Positions 11,145 through 22,440 of a DNA stretch of 64,000 nt are shown here, in pieces. How positions within the stretch are numbered: the first letter of the stretch is position 1; every line of letters begins with the position of its first letter. A program made the translations under genes and the position numbers. A model generated the notes under the pieces. It had not been told where the DNA came from. It searched no databases and was given only the letters and a program-made list of their open reading frames with translations. This DNA comes from Euptelea pleiosperma (taxonomy: Eukaryota > Streptophyta > Magnoliopsida > Ranunculales > Eupteleaceae): positions 22,074,154 through 22,138,153 of the forward strand of contig CM068552.1 of NCBI GenBank assembly GCA_035048495.1, in the 5' to 3' direction.

Positions 11145-11159
11145 TAGTATCAGAGCGGG
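11145..11159 (+). other. Primer-binding site of the Sirevirus-like copy
   Basis: TAGTATCAGAGCGGG starts 2 bases after the LTR end (TTTCA at 11142). Intact relatives in this window have TGGTATCAGAGC, complementary to the 3' end of initiator Met tRNA. The second base is changed from G to A here. Confidence 0.75.
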
Positions 11160-11249
11160 ACATTCAACTAAAGGTTTAGTCACCTAAGTAATTTCCCGTA
11201 GACCAGTCTGCTATTTTAATTCGTGAAAAATGCAAAGATAATGTAGTAA

Positions 11250-13126
11250 TTTATCTATACCTCTGTTATTTGACGGAGAAGACTATGCTAATTGGAAAGC
11301 ATAGATGAGAGCCTTCCTCAAATCTATTGATGAGAGGGTCTAGATGTCAGTAGTCGATGGTTGGTCACCACCTACTACTACCGACGATGAGAAAGTTATT
11401 CTCAAACCCAAAACCCAATGGACTAAGGACGGCATAGAAGAATGTTGTCTAAATAGTAAATTGTTGAACGCCATTTTCAATGCTGTGGATAAGAATGAGT
11501 TACATAGAATCTTTACCTGTACACTTGCTAAAGAGGTGTGGGATATTTTAAAAATTACCCATGAAGGTAGGCTAGCAGTTAAGATTTCCAAATTACAAAT
11601 ACTTACTACAAAGTTTGAATCCATGAGAATGGAGGAGAATGAGACCTTCACTGAGTTATATGTTAAACTCTGTGACATTGTTAACTCTACCCACAACTTG
11701 GATGAGAGTATTCCTGAACCAAAAGTGATTCGAAAAATTCTTCGATTCTTGCCTGATAGATTCCAAGCAAAGGTGACGGCTATAGAGGAGAGCAAAGATA
11801 TGAATCTGAGACAACCTAAGAAAGTAAAGGGCTTAGCCCCTAGAGCTGCAGAAGCTCAAGACTCGGAGTCGGATGTTGACTCTGAAATTGGAATGGCCTT
11901 GTTTGTTAAGAAATTTAAAAAGTTTTTTCATTCTAAAAATGATAAATTCAAAAATAATAAATTTTCTGATAAAATAAATGACCATGCTAAACCTCATGAA
12001 AGAGGAAGCAAAAGTGAAAAACCATCCAGGGGTAATAGCTCAAATGAACCCCAATGTTTTAAATGTCAAGGGTTTGGTCATTTTGAGAACATATGCCCCA
12101 ATAAAGAAGAGTAAAAAGGCAAAGCTAAAGTATTTAATGCTACGTGAGATGTAGAATCAAAAGAAGATTCTAATGACTTTAACAGCAACGAAATGACTGA
12201 TAATTTACAGCCTTTGTTGAAAGATTGGTAAGCCCCTCTAGATCGCATGGCGAATTAAAAAATGATGATGTTGAGAGTTCCGAAGACTCTTACAATGGGG
12301 ATTCTGAGGACTCAACAGTTGGTGTTAAGGAACTGTACGAAGAGTCGATTAAATTCATCAAGGCTAACAAAGTACTATCTGACAGAGTCAAAATGTTGGA
12401 CTCTGAGAAGAAAGCCTTGCAACTGAACACCAAAAGATTAAATGTGTTAGTTGAGAAATTCGAACAAGAGAACAAGTCTCGTTGAATAAAAACAAATCCT
12501 TTGAATGCGAATTCCAAACTTCTGTGCAAGACAAGAAATCCCTTGAGAATGAGTTTCTCAACCTAAAAAGGGATATGTCATCTTTTTCATCTAGCACTGT
12601 AAAGCTTGATGAAATTCTTCAAGTGGGAAATTATTATGGTGATAAAAGTGATTTGGGTTACAAACCAAATCAAGACTATGCATCGACTTCCAAGACTACG
12701 TTTGTGAAAGCAAAAGTCGTTCCCATTCTAGTTATTGACCAAAATAAATCTGTTAAAAATAATCGCATCTGTGCGTATTGTAAGAATTTGGGTCAAGTGA
12801 TACAAGACTGTCTCAAGTTGAGGAAAGAAAACCAGACTTCTTTTAAGATGAATAATTCTATTAAGAAAGAGATTAACTTGACTTAGAACGTGAGTAATAG
12901 AAAAAATCTTCTAAAGGAGAATCATGAGCATCATAATTTGAATTATTTGTCCAAGAAGATGAAAGACCCACTAGAAAGGTCTAAGATATTGAGCATGGAG
13001 ATTGAGTCCCTTGAGAAGCTTAAAAGTCCTCAGACCTACATAACTCAAAAGAGGATTGAACCCAAGAGAAAGGTTCAACCCATTAAAATCAAATCTGTGT
13101 GGGTCAGGAAGGATTCAGAGCAATGA
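11250..13126 (+). pseudogene. Sirevirus-like Copia gag, decayed, no pol after it
   Basis: The order is a DUF4219-like start (LLFDGEDYANWKA, then stop codons), MRAFLKSIDERV, a UBN2-type capsid region (11344-11790, with FNAVDKNELHRIF and SKLQILTTKFESMRMEEN) and a CCHC knuckle, CFKCQGFGHFENIC, at about 12055. A long acidic coiled-coil follows (12280-12600), then a second, damaged knuckle (CAYCKNLGQVIQDC). It ends VWVRKDSEQ at 13126. Several stops and frameshifts separate the parts. Gag forms the particle core in the cytoplasm and binds element RNA through the knuckles. In autonomous Sireviruses the WVRK/WVPK motif lies just before protease. Here coding ends and no protease, integrase or RT follows. 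Confidence 0.8.
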
Positions 13127-13955
13127 GCTCTCCATCCTAACTCCCTCTTCACTATTCTTATTATGAGAGTTTGCAATGTTCATTTTTTTATTTTATAGAT
13201 TTTATTTTCTTTGTAGTTTTCTATCCTCTAGGAGCACATGGCCTATCTCCCACTCGTTTGGGAGATCCCGCGAGCCCTAATTTCGGTTTTGGTGCATTTT
13301 TACCCATTTTGGGTATTTTTGTCATTAATTATTCCCTTTGATTCGTTGGTTTGTCTTACCTTCAAGTTCACAGGTGTCTAGAGCCTTTGTCTAGGTCAAA
13401 CGGAAATTTGTCAAAGCTTCCACGCTTTATGAACAGTAAAAATGAATTTTGAATTTTTTTCTAACTCCCCTTTATATAGCAAAGGATTTTTCAAAGGACC
13501 TTTATGCCCTTCGCACTCAACTGATGATTTCGGAGGCTCCGGCTATTCATTTCATGCCCCGTTTCTTCCTATGGGCCTCTGAAGGAATATTCTTCAGTAT
13601 TTTGGCACTCGACCACTTCTGCCTAGCCTTTACAACATGGTTTTACATTGGGCTCGGTCTATTGGCAAAAGTTTAGATTTTTAGTTTCAAACCTATTTTT
13701 TGAGCATTGTTAGCTCCCTTATGTTCTTTTCATCAATATGAACACACTGGACTTGACGGCACCCCTTCTGGATCTATATCGATGAAATTATACTCAAAGT
13801 TTTTGCTATATACGAGATCTTGGGACTACATACTATTGCAGTGCATTTTCATTACGTTCTTGAACGGGTTACATTTTCTCCAAGATCAAAGCCACAACAT
13901 CTATCTCTGGCACTAACAGCAACCCTATAGCTTATAGCCTACAAGCCCAACCCCT
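13127..13955. other. Non-coding sequence after gag
   Basis: The first tens of bases (GAGCAATGAGCTC, ATTCTTATTATGAG) resemble the sequence after gag in the copy whose gag ends at 31780 on the minus strand. They therefore belong to the element's pol-less internal region. Beyond about 13200 nothing was recognised. No pol, envelope-like ORF or 3' LTR was found. Confidence 0.5.
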
Positions 13956-13959
13956 TCAA

Positions 13960-14697
13960 CTTCATCATTGATGGTTCCATACGACTTAGCTGCTCGCGGG
14001 TCCCCGTCACCTCCAGATGCTTTTGCTCCACCATGGAATACAATACTCCCACGATTCCTTCATTTTGATATGGCTCGGGTGCCTCTTCAAGTTGTTTCAC
14101 TCACTCTTCCGCTTCTTGAATCTCCATCTGTAGTGCCGCCATTTTCCCTCGTAGATCTGTCAAATGAGCTTTGGCCTCTTGCAGCTCTTGTGTTCGCTTG
14201 CTTTGCTCCACGACAGTCGCCTATTGTTCTTGAAGCTTCGTCGGGGCACACTTGTTCTTTTGCAAACCCAGCTTGGGCCTTTTCATAGCCTGCGATGAGA
14301 TGATCTCGCAGGAAGCAGACTCGGAATCCAGCTATGGCTAACACCCGCATCGTGGCTATGATGCTTTTTAGATTACCCCCCTCGACACTCAAAGGAGTGT
14401 TCTACCACAAGCCTTATGACGCGGAGACATTTCCCACATCATGCCAATCGCCTCTTCTCGGGATTGATAGGCCTTTCCAACCAATTGATCATAGGCTAGT
14501 TCTTGGGGAAATTTCAGATTCTCATCGTAGTACGCCATCATGTATTTTGCTTCTCCGGTATGCCCCGGTCTGACATCATAGACCCGGACTGGATCCTAGA
14601 ATCCCCTTCGATATAACTGCATAAACATCGTATCTTGGATAACGAGAGGAGTCCCGGTAGTTTTTGTCGAAGTGGCAACCCTTTTCCTTGAAGACAT
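13960..14697 (-). pseudogene. Decayed ORF of unknown family with C-terminal coiled-coil
   Basis: From ATG at 14695-14697 the minus strand reads MSSRKRVATSTKTTGTPLV, then hits an in-frame TAG. It continues with a coherent stretch (MMAYYDENLKFPQELAYDQL, EEAIGMMWEMSPRHKACGRT) to a TGA. After frameshifts, a heptad-rich Glu/Gln/Ala/Leu segment follows near 14000-14220 (KRTQELQEAKAHLTDLRGKM). The family was not recognised. A coiled-coil tail is common in plant retrotransposon accessory proteins, so a transposon origin is likely but unproven. A TATA-like box lies upstream at 15021-15033, and a MITE separates it from the ATG. Confidence 0.5.
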
Positions 14698-14741
14698 GAT
14701 GCCTTTTCCCTCCTCTCGGTGTTTCATGTTTCTATTTGGCA

Positions 14742-15008
14742 CTTTCAACCAAGGTTTAAAGGGGACCATTATAACGGTATAACAGAAAAAATGGAATATA
14801 ACGGGAAAAAACGGAAATAATGGCCTTTTTTCACAAAATTTTCTAGAAAATAACGGCCATGATTTTCGGTAACGACCGTTATTTTCGTTATAACGGTCGT
14901 TATTTTCTGGGCATTTTAACGGTCCATAACGTAACGGGGTAGGTCCGAATCCGTTATAACGGCTGTTATTTTCATTATAACGGCCGTTTTTTCAACCTTG
15001 CTTTCAAC
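14742..15008 (-). mobile_element. hAT-type MITE, complete with 8-bp target duplication
   Basis: The body is 14750-15000 (251 bp). It begins CAAGGTTTAAAGGGG and ends TTTTTTCAACCTTG. It is bordered by identical CTTTCAAC at 14742-14749 and 15001-15008. The same AACGG/CCGTT-rich interior as the copy at 5753 is present in inverse orientation. It sits between the TATA-like box and start codon of the minus-strand ORF at 14697, in what would be its 5' UTR. Confidence 0.9.
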
Positions 15009-15020
15009 AATTGGGCCCCT

Positions 15021-15033
15021 AGGTCTATTTATA
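15021..15033 (-). promoter_or_regulatory. TATA-like box upstream of the decayed minus-strand ORF
   Basis: The minus strand reads TTATAAATAGACC. Removing the 251-bp MITE and one target copy places it roughly 70 bp upstream of the ATG at 14697, a normal plant promoter distance. Similar TATAAATA boxes occur inside the LTRs of this window, so it could be an LTR promoter. Confidence 0.45.
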
Positions 15034-15279
15034 AGCACTTGGACCTCCTATTTCATTTCACATACATTGAACTTGGACTTGATTTCTTCATGTTTCGCCA
15101 AACGCACTTGGTGTTCCACTTGGGTGTGCATTCGGCGAGGGAGCTTTATATTGACAGTGAAATGTAAACTGCTTCGAAAATCATGACCAAGGGATGCAAG
15201 AATCTTCGGTCAAAGTCCACTTTAGTAAATGGTCAAAGGAGAGGCTAGGGCATGTCCAAGAGCTTCGTCATATGATCTC

Positions 15280-16400
15280 ATTATGTACGGTTGTGTAAAA
15301 GATAGGAATACACAACCGCATACTGTCAGAATTAGAGCGAATTTCAAGAAAATCAAGATTATCAGTTTCCTTCAGAACATGCCCATATCTTCCAAAACTA
15401 ATCACATACGGTTGTGTAGGACATTGAGATACACAACCGTATGGCCTCAGATCTACAAGATCAGATGTCAATTTTGCTAATAGAGGGCATGCCTCAATTT
15501 TTGAGCCAAGCAGTGCAAGATCGGATAAAGTAATCACATACGATTGTGTAAAATGGAGAACTACACAACCGTATGGTGTTAGATCCGCAAGGTCCACTGT
15601 TGATTTTGAGATAAAGGGCACATGCCCTTTTAACTATTGAGATGGGCCCAGATGAAAAAAGTAATTGGATACGGTTGTCTAGGCCTAGGAGCTACACAAC
15701 TATATAGGGTTAGATCTGGAAGATCTGCCCTATATCTTGAGATATCAAAGTATGTTCATTTTGACAGCCCAGATCAACTTGATCAAAAAAAGTAATCTCA
15801 TACAGTTGTATAAGAGGTTATTTGGAGTAGATCTACTGGTTCAGATCTCCAATCAGTTGGGTACATAAGTAGATTTTCAATATCAGAGCGAGAAGTCATT
15901 ATGGTCGTCTGATCAAGCTTGGTGAAGACCAACCCACTTTTGATCAACCATTTTAACCACATATGGTTGTGTAGGACATCCTACTACACAACCGTATCCC
16001 TTTACTTTTCTAGAACTACCCCCCATTTGGCCAGAAAACCACTCGTGCCCTTTTCCTTGAGATACGCGCATGATCCGCCAAAACTAATTGCATACGATTG
16101 TGCAGGACCTCCTACGTACCACACAACCATATCCCTTCACTAGTTCAGAATTACCCCTATTTGATCATAAATGCACCTATGCCCTTTTCCTCAAGATGCG
16201 TGCATGATCTGTCAAAACTAATTACATACGGTTGTGTAGGACCTTCTACAACACAGCCGTATCTCTTTATTTTTCCAGAACTACCCCCCATTTGACCAGA
16301 AAACCATCCATGCCCTTTTCCTTGAGATGCGCGTAGAATTTGTTAGATCGGTGGCATACGATTGTGTAGGACCTCTAATTAAACAACCGTATATGATTGT
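15280..16400. repeat. Array of ATACGGTTGTGT / ACACAACCGTAT hairpin motifs
   Basis: Pairs of CATACGGTTGTGTAG-like and CTACACAACCGTATG-like motifs face each other about 10-25 bp apart. They recur roughly every 100-150 bp (15286, 15405, 15537, 15668, 15960, 16090, 16225, 16350 and others). Spacers share TGCCCTTTT-CTTGAGAT and CCCCATTTG phrases. The left border sequence at 15153-15290 reappears inverted at 22285-22436 and in part at 43738-43789. It is probably LTR sequence of an unclassified family in minus orientation, but LTR ends were not proved. Confidence 0.6.
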
Positions 16401-16419
16401 TTTGTACATATTATTTGTG

Positions 16420-17130
16420 ATTATTATGTTTTCCCCTCAAATAGAAGATCCTGGGGACAGAAGAAATGGAGATTTCTATAAGGTAAAAATAAGCTTATAC
16501 TCTATCGAAATTCATTTAGAATTTGACTTATTGTTTTCCTTTGGACTTGTGATCAGTCCAAGAAGAAATACAGAATTAATTCCAGATCTACTTCATCATT
16601 TTCTTCAAACAATGTAAGAAATACAATCCTTACTTTAGCTAGATGTTCCTCTTCTAAGGAATTCTATGCTAGACATATCATACATAATGACTTGAATGTT
16701 CCTCACTTGATCCTAAGATGATATATTAAGCAATTGAACAAGTCTATCCTTTGTGGATCTTCCGATTCCACTTGTGATAGGTAAACAGGCAAGAATCTAG
16801 GATTAAAACTTCATTGAGACCAGAGTATCCTCTTAACTAATTGATGAATAATAATAAAGAGAAATTTAGTAGTCCTCAAGATGATTTGACTTAATGGACC
16901 ATTGGTACAATTAAAGAACACCCAGTGAGGATTCAGCTGGTTGACATCGAACCAAGACTGTTGGACAACATTTTGGACATTCCCTAATCCTTTAGTGTGA
17001 CAGCCCAAGGGAACAATCTAGCATGACCTAACTTGACATCCATTGAACAATGTGGAACCACTAATCCACCAAAGTAACATCAACACCAATTCAAATCTTT
17101 AGTTCATCAATCAAACCTTATTTTAGTGAG
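16420..17130. other. Non-coding stretch between hairpin array and LINE
   Basis: No convincing gene was found. A minus-strand frame of 65 residues at 16811-17008 matches nothing I recognise. Confidence 0.35.
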
Positions 17131-17147
17131 AGAGGGCAGAGTCCAAA

Positions 17148-19480
17148 ATGACCACAACAGAAGTACAGTTGCAAGAAGAGGTTCTTTGGAAGCAGAAATC
17201 CCGTATCAAATGGCTACAATCAGGCGATAAAAATACAAGTTACTTTCACAACATTGCTAAAATTCGAATGCAGTCCGCACAGATTACAGAGGTCTTCACG
17301 GAGGAGGGTCGTCTGCTTCAAAGTCCAGCAAATATTAAAGCTCACACAGTGGAGTACTTTTCTAAAAAGTTTTCACATCAGTCTTGTTCAATTGATCATG
17401 AAATCATCAATACTATACCATGTCTGGTTTCTTCAGAAGATAACAACTTTCTTACACAGATTCCAGACTCCTAGGAAATCAAAGCTACGGTGTTTGATAT
17501 GAATGAAGATAGTGCTCCTGGACCGGATGGATTCCAAGGATGCTTCTATCGATTATGTTGGGATAGCCCAGATGTTTGCAAAGCCGTAAAGTTCTTTTTC
17601 CTAACCGGTTCAGCTCATGGTTTCAAAGCTAGCCATGTGGTTATAATTTCTAAGATTGAGAATGCTACCAAGCTTGGTCACTTTAGACCAATTAGTTTAA
17701 CCAATTTTCTTATGAAAATTATTACTAAACTTATGGCCAATCGACTTCGGAGTATCGCTAGTTGCATTGTCTCCAAAGAACAAGCTACCTTTTTTTAAAA
17801 TAGAAATGTTCAAAGTAGTATTGGACTTGCTTTGGAAATGATGAACGAGCTTGAGAACAAAAGAAGGGGGGAATGTTAGCGTGAAGATTGGCATCTCTCA
17901 AGCATATGATACTTTCAATTGGGATTTCTTGTGGACAATGCTTCAGCAACTGGGATTCCATCCAGCTTGGTGTAGATGGATACAACAATCCATTATGAAC
18001 TCGTCTTGCTCCATCATCATTAATGGGGAACCATGTGGCTACATTCCAATTGGGAGGGGACTGAGACAAGGTGATCCATTATCTCCTATACTCTTTGCCT
18101 TGGCTTAAGATGTTCTTAGTCGAGGGATTAATGGGCTGAGAGATGCGAGTATTCTTCAACCTATGGTCGTTAATTCGGCTTATCAAGGACCTACTCACCT
18201 TTCATTTGTAGATCACATCTTTCTCTTTGTGAATGGGCAGATCAAAGGCCTTAAAGCACTCTTGGCCTTCCTTGGAAAATATCAAGAATGTGCTGGACAA
18301 TTTATAAACACCTCAAAAAGTCATTTGTTGTTGGGAGCTATGGGAACATCTCGGAGAAGATCTGTTGAAAGGCTACTTGGAATCAAAGAAGGAAAACTTT
18401 CGGATACCTATCTAGGAGTACCACTTTTTCAGGGGCGTGTGACAGCCTCATCACTTAGAACTCTTGTGAACAAAATTAGGCGTAAAGCTTCCGGATGGGC
18501 AGATAAGCTATTATCCTTTCAAGGTCGAGTTACTCTTGCTAAGTCAGTGCTCAACAGTATTCCTGTCTATACCATAACAATCTACCGCTGGCCTACTTCA
18601 GTTACTAAAGACTGTGAAAGAAATGTGCGTAATTTCATATGGTCTGGTGATTCGAGCTTACAAAACATGGTTACTGTTCCTTGGGCTACAGTGTGCTACC
18701 CTATTGAAGAATGAGGTCTTGGGCTTCGCCGGATGAAAGAAGTTAACCTTGCTCTTATTATGAAACTAGCATGGAATATGCTAGAGGGTTCCGATGATTG
18801 GGTTGTCTTCATGAGAGTTAAGTACACTATGCGGGGTAGAGACTACATTGAATATCATAAAAGATCATCGGTTTGGCCAGGTGTTAAGAAGGCTCTAGTT
18901 GAGATTAAAAAGCACTATGGATGGATTGTGGGAGATGGTCACAAAATAAACATTTGGAAAGAACCGTGGATTGATGACAAACCTATTACAGACTTGTTGT
19001 TGGGCAATGCTACTTTGTGGCATAAATGTAACTCATATGTGAGCTCGTTTTACTCCAATGGGCAATGGAATATTCTTCCATCAGTTTTGATGGTGTTTAG
19101 TAAAGCCGGTATTCATCAGTCATTCCAGGGCCAAACACTTCAGCAACAAGATTTCCTGATTTGGAAACCTACTATCACTGGTCGGTTCTCAATTAAATCG
19201 GCTTTGCAAATGATACGTAGTAGTAAACCTACTTTCATGTGGCACAAATGGATATGGAACCCTGATGTTCACCCTCGTTTTGGTGGAATGGTATGGAAGA
19301 TACTGCATAGAGCTCTTCCAACTGATGATGCTTTCCAGCGAAGATTTTTGTTGGCTTCCAAATGTGTATTATGCCTAGTAACATCTGAGTCTCTTCACCA
19401 CTTGTTCTTTGATTACTGATTTGCCCAACTAGTTTAGAAAGCACTTGTAGAGCTATTCTTAATTCATGATTCAATCTCAA
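17148..19480 (+). pseudogene. LINE reverse transcriptase and zf-RVT domain, inactivated
   Basis: Motifs in order are LWKQKSRIKWLQSGDKNTSYFH, SAPGPDGF, LGHFRPISLTN, KEQATFF, GRGLRQGDPLSPILFALA, LSFVDHIFLF, YLGVPLF, WKILHRALPTDDA and LCLVTSESLHHLFFDY. The catalytic FADD box reads FVDH, so the second Asp is His. In-frame stops occur at about 17472, 17798, 18106, 18712 and 19417. In active LINEs this protein primes reverse transcription from nicked target DNA. Confidence 0.85.
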
Positions 19481-19854
19481 ATTGGGTAGACCTTTCTACA
19501 GTTACCAACAAATGCATCCCTGGTGTATCTAGAATTTGGAGAGCTAGAGTGAGTATTGCTTGGATGCTACTTGGAAAACCTGAAACCAGGTATTGTTTGA
19601 TAGTGGCGAGGCTAAGGTGGAACTGGTGATGAAATGGGTTATTATGAGTGTCAAGGAGGGCATGATGAACTCTAAACGATACTCTTCTAGTAGTTCTTCT
19701 GATCAACCTATTCTTTGCAAGTGGGTTGGAGTTATTTTGCCAGAAAGCGCCTAGACCTCTTCCTTGCAGGTGGCGTCTTCCACCTTTGGGAGTTATCAAA
19801 ATCAACGGGTCCTCACTTGCCATGGGCCTTAGAGGGAGGGAAAGATGAGCACAT

Positions 19855-20990
19855 GAGAGAGAAACTCTCTCTCCCATTTTTTTTTCTATTTTCTTTTTCT
19901 TGTTTTATTCCTTTTAGGATTTATTTGGGTTGATGGGCAATGGGCCATGGGCAATGAGTGATGGAAATGAGAATGGGCTTGGTGATAGAGGGTTGCAGGT
20001 TTGGGTTTGTGGACCGTTTGGCCATAGATGTAATGCAGTCACTTGCCAGGGTTGCAAGTGTTTGCCAAGCGTGCACTCACTGGCTAGGGTTGCAAGTGTT
20101 TGCAAAACATGTGCTTCTCTTTAAGAGCATGGATGCATGCGTGTGCATTTCAGTGAGTAAATCAAGTAGGGTTTTAGGATTAGGTGGGATGGTGATCCTA
20201 AGGTGATCTAAAGGCTCATATGGGAGATGACAATATCGTCAAGGATTAAGATTGGAGATCACAGATCGATGGTTGATCGAATGATCAGAATGGTCGGTTA
20301 GATGATCGGATGGTGAGATGTGGGCAGTTAGATCATGGAGAGAGTGATCGGATGGTCGATCTGAGGATCTAATGGTATGATGAGATGATCTAAGGGTTAG
20401 ATGTTAGGGTTTAGAGTGATGGAAAGAGATGATAGAGAAAATAAAAAAGAAAGAGAAATGAGTAGGCGAGAGGATCTTGAACCCTGATCTCCAACATAGA
20501 CTTCGGTAGGCTTCACCAATCATGTAAGCCATCATTTTATGTATTTTGATGCTCTTTGAATCATTTTGGTCCGTCTTTTGATCTTCAGCTTTGCCTTTCT
20601 CTTGGTTTTTGGTCAGACTCTACGATCCTCTGACTTGACCCGTACTTGGCATGTATTTTCTTGTCATAGCTTGTTGGCTCTTTAAGCTTTGATATTAGGC
20701 TTCTAATCTTAATCGTAGGCCCACAAGTCTCGAGAATCGCCCGATCGGGTTTCCTACGAGAGAAAAGCGCATAATGAGACTTAATTAAAACGACTTCTAT
20801 CTAGACCTCCAGAAATGTGTTTAATGCATGCAAATATATCATTTCGTCCAAAAAAGTGTGTTTTACGCAATGGAAGAGACTCTTATGTAGAAAAGTAGAT
20901 AAATAGAAATTTTTTATGTAAGAGTGTAATAACGTTAAAGGATAATGACTTAAATAAGCACTTTTAAGAGAATATCAACGAGTTATATAG
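19855..20990. repeat. Sequence interrupting LINE RNase H; one copy of a diverged direct repeat
   Basis: The part from about 20220 to 20985 matches 21510-22268 in order and orientation. Shared features are GATCGGATGGT runs, GGCATGTAT-TTCTT, TTGGCTCTT-AAGCTTTGAT, TCGGGTTTCC, GCGTTTAAT-CATGCAAAT and a TAAGCACTTTT-AGAGAATATCA end. The two copies flank the LINE tail. They could be LTRs (end in CA) of an unclassified element or a segmental duplication. No gene was seen inside. Confidence 0.5.
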
Positions 20991-20994
20991 CGGG

Positions 20995-21320
20995 ATGCAG
21001 GGCTATTTTGGAAAGAGCATCGACAACTTTGCAAAAAGGGTGGGTTCATGTATGGATTGAATCTGACTCAGAGTTGGCTAATAAAGCTTTAAAGGAAGAC
21101 GATGTACCATGGGTGGTTAAAACAGAATGGGATGCGATCAAGTCAAATTTTCTTCCATCTCTTTCTCTCCAATTTGGCGGGAAGCAAACTTTAGTGCTGA
21201 TTTGTGTTCTAAACAAGGAGCTTTGCTTGATAAGGGTCTGCGATTCTGTTGGGATGGGCATCCTCCTTTTCTCACGGTGGTCGAAAATCCTCATAAGATG
21301 TATTTTAGATTCTATGAGTG
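20995..21320 (+). pseudogene. LINE RNase H C-terminal part
   Basis: The reading shows VWIESDSELANKAL, VPWVVKTEWD and, after a one-base shift, ISFSPIWREANFSADLCSKQ. These match the D-x-DS, PW and H/W-REGN-ADxLA pattern of plant LINE-type RNase H (RVT_3). The stop at about 21320 is followed by the LINE 3' UTR. Confidence 0.75.
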
Positions 21321-21509
21321 ATTTTTGGCTCTTTTGTTTTCTTTCTTCTTTCCATTTTCCCTTCTTTTCCCTATGGGGATTGTAAGTGTTTTTTTCTATT
21401 AATATACTTTTTTCACTTAGAAAAAAAAGATAAGATGAGGGGTTTTCTTTCCTATTTGGAGTTTGAATCCATTTCCTAATGGTAGTCCATGATTGCTCCT
21501 AAAATGGGC

Positions 21510-22268
21510 TATTGGATAATTTGAGGAATGATCGGATGGTGGAAGTGGATGATGATGATCGGATAAATCATCGGACAGTGAAAATCGGCCAAGGTGATAT
21601 GAATGATCGGACAGTTGGAAGGATGATCGTATGGCTCAGATGATGATGTCAGTGGTGAGCAGTTGGATCTTGGAGAGTGAGAGAATGAAGGATGACCGTT
21701 GGATGTGAAACTTAAGGTTTAGAGAGAGGAGGGAGAAAATAGAGAGAATTTGGAGAAAAATGTTGACAAAGGGTAGAACCCTGGTCTTTGACTTAGTCTT
21801 TTGCATACTTCACCAACTGAGCAAGCATTAGTCTTGTGTTAGTTGATTAAGCTTTAATCTCCTTAGTCTCTTCTCCGAGCGCTTGACTTTCCTCTCTTGA
21901 TGTTCTCTCAGGCTTTTCCGACTCTGTCTCTCCTAACATTTGGCATGTATCTTCTTATCCTGAGCCAGTTGGCTCTTGAGCTTTGATCTTAGACTCTGGC
22001 AATCAGTTGTGGGGTCGCAATTTATTAGAATTGTCCAATCGGGTTTCCGCGATAGAAAAAACACGTAATCAAAGCGACTTTGCATGTAGACTTTTGGAAA
22101 TGCGTTTAATACATGCAAATAGTCGATTTTCGTCTAAAAAGTGAGTTCTACGTAATGAAAGAAACTCTTATTTAGAATTATTGATAAAAATTAAAGTTTT
22201 ACTTAGGAAAATGTGACAACGCTAAGAGGACAAGTACTTAAAATAAGCACTTTTGAGAGAATATCAGT
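21510..22268. repeat. Second copy of the diverged direct repeat
   Basis: This is the partner of 20220-20985. It contains the GATGATCGGA-rich start, the AACCCTGGTCTTTGACTTAG stretch, the CATGTATCTTCTTATC block and the AGCACTTTTGAGAGAATATCA end. It is non-coding. It abuts sequence at 22285-22436 that is the inverse of 15153-15290. Confidence 0.5.
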
Positions 22269-22440
22269 ATTCCTGTCTTTTACATAATCATATGTGATTA
22301 GATCATATGACGAAGCTCTTAGACATGCCCTAGCATCTCCTTTGACCATTCATTAAAGTGGACTTTGACCAAAGATTCTTGCGTTCCTTGGTCGTGATTT
22401 TCGAAGTAGTCCACATTTCATTGTCAACATGGAAACACCC

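Larger units (their letters stand above)
17140..21428 (+). mobile_element. L1-type LINE, 5'-truncated, split by an insertion, poly(A) at 21421-21428
   Basis: ORF2 remnants run in order from the region before the RT (17148) through RT, zf-RVT and RNase H to a T-rich 3' UTR and an A8 tail. The endonuclease is missing. The RNase H domain begins near 19760 (GVIKINGSSLAMG) and resumes near 20995 (LERASTTLQKGWVHVWIESD). About 1.1 kb of foreign sequence lies between, and some of the domain is lost. The whole is non-functional. Confidence 0.85.

Noticed and set aside
15268..15621. 117-codon minus frame across the hairpin array
   Set aside because: It translates the repeated ACACAACCGTAT motifs. No domain, and the repeat structure explains it.
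15280..16400. CRISPR-like array of spaced repeats
   Set aside because: Plant sequence, repeats are imperfect and paired in inverse orientation, spacers share sequence, and there are no cas genes.
16811..17008. 65-codon minus frame as a Copia pol remnant
   Set aside because: No ordered RT or RNase H motif could be matched.
19900..20206. Short plus-strand frames (about 64-82 codons) after the LINE
   Set aside because: They contain imperfect duplicated GGTTGCAAGTGTTTGC-type sequence and no domain. Probably non-coding.
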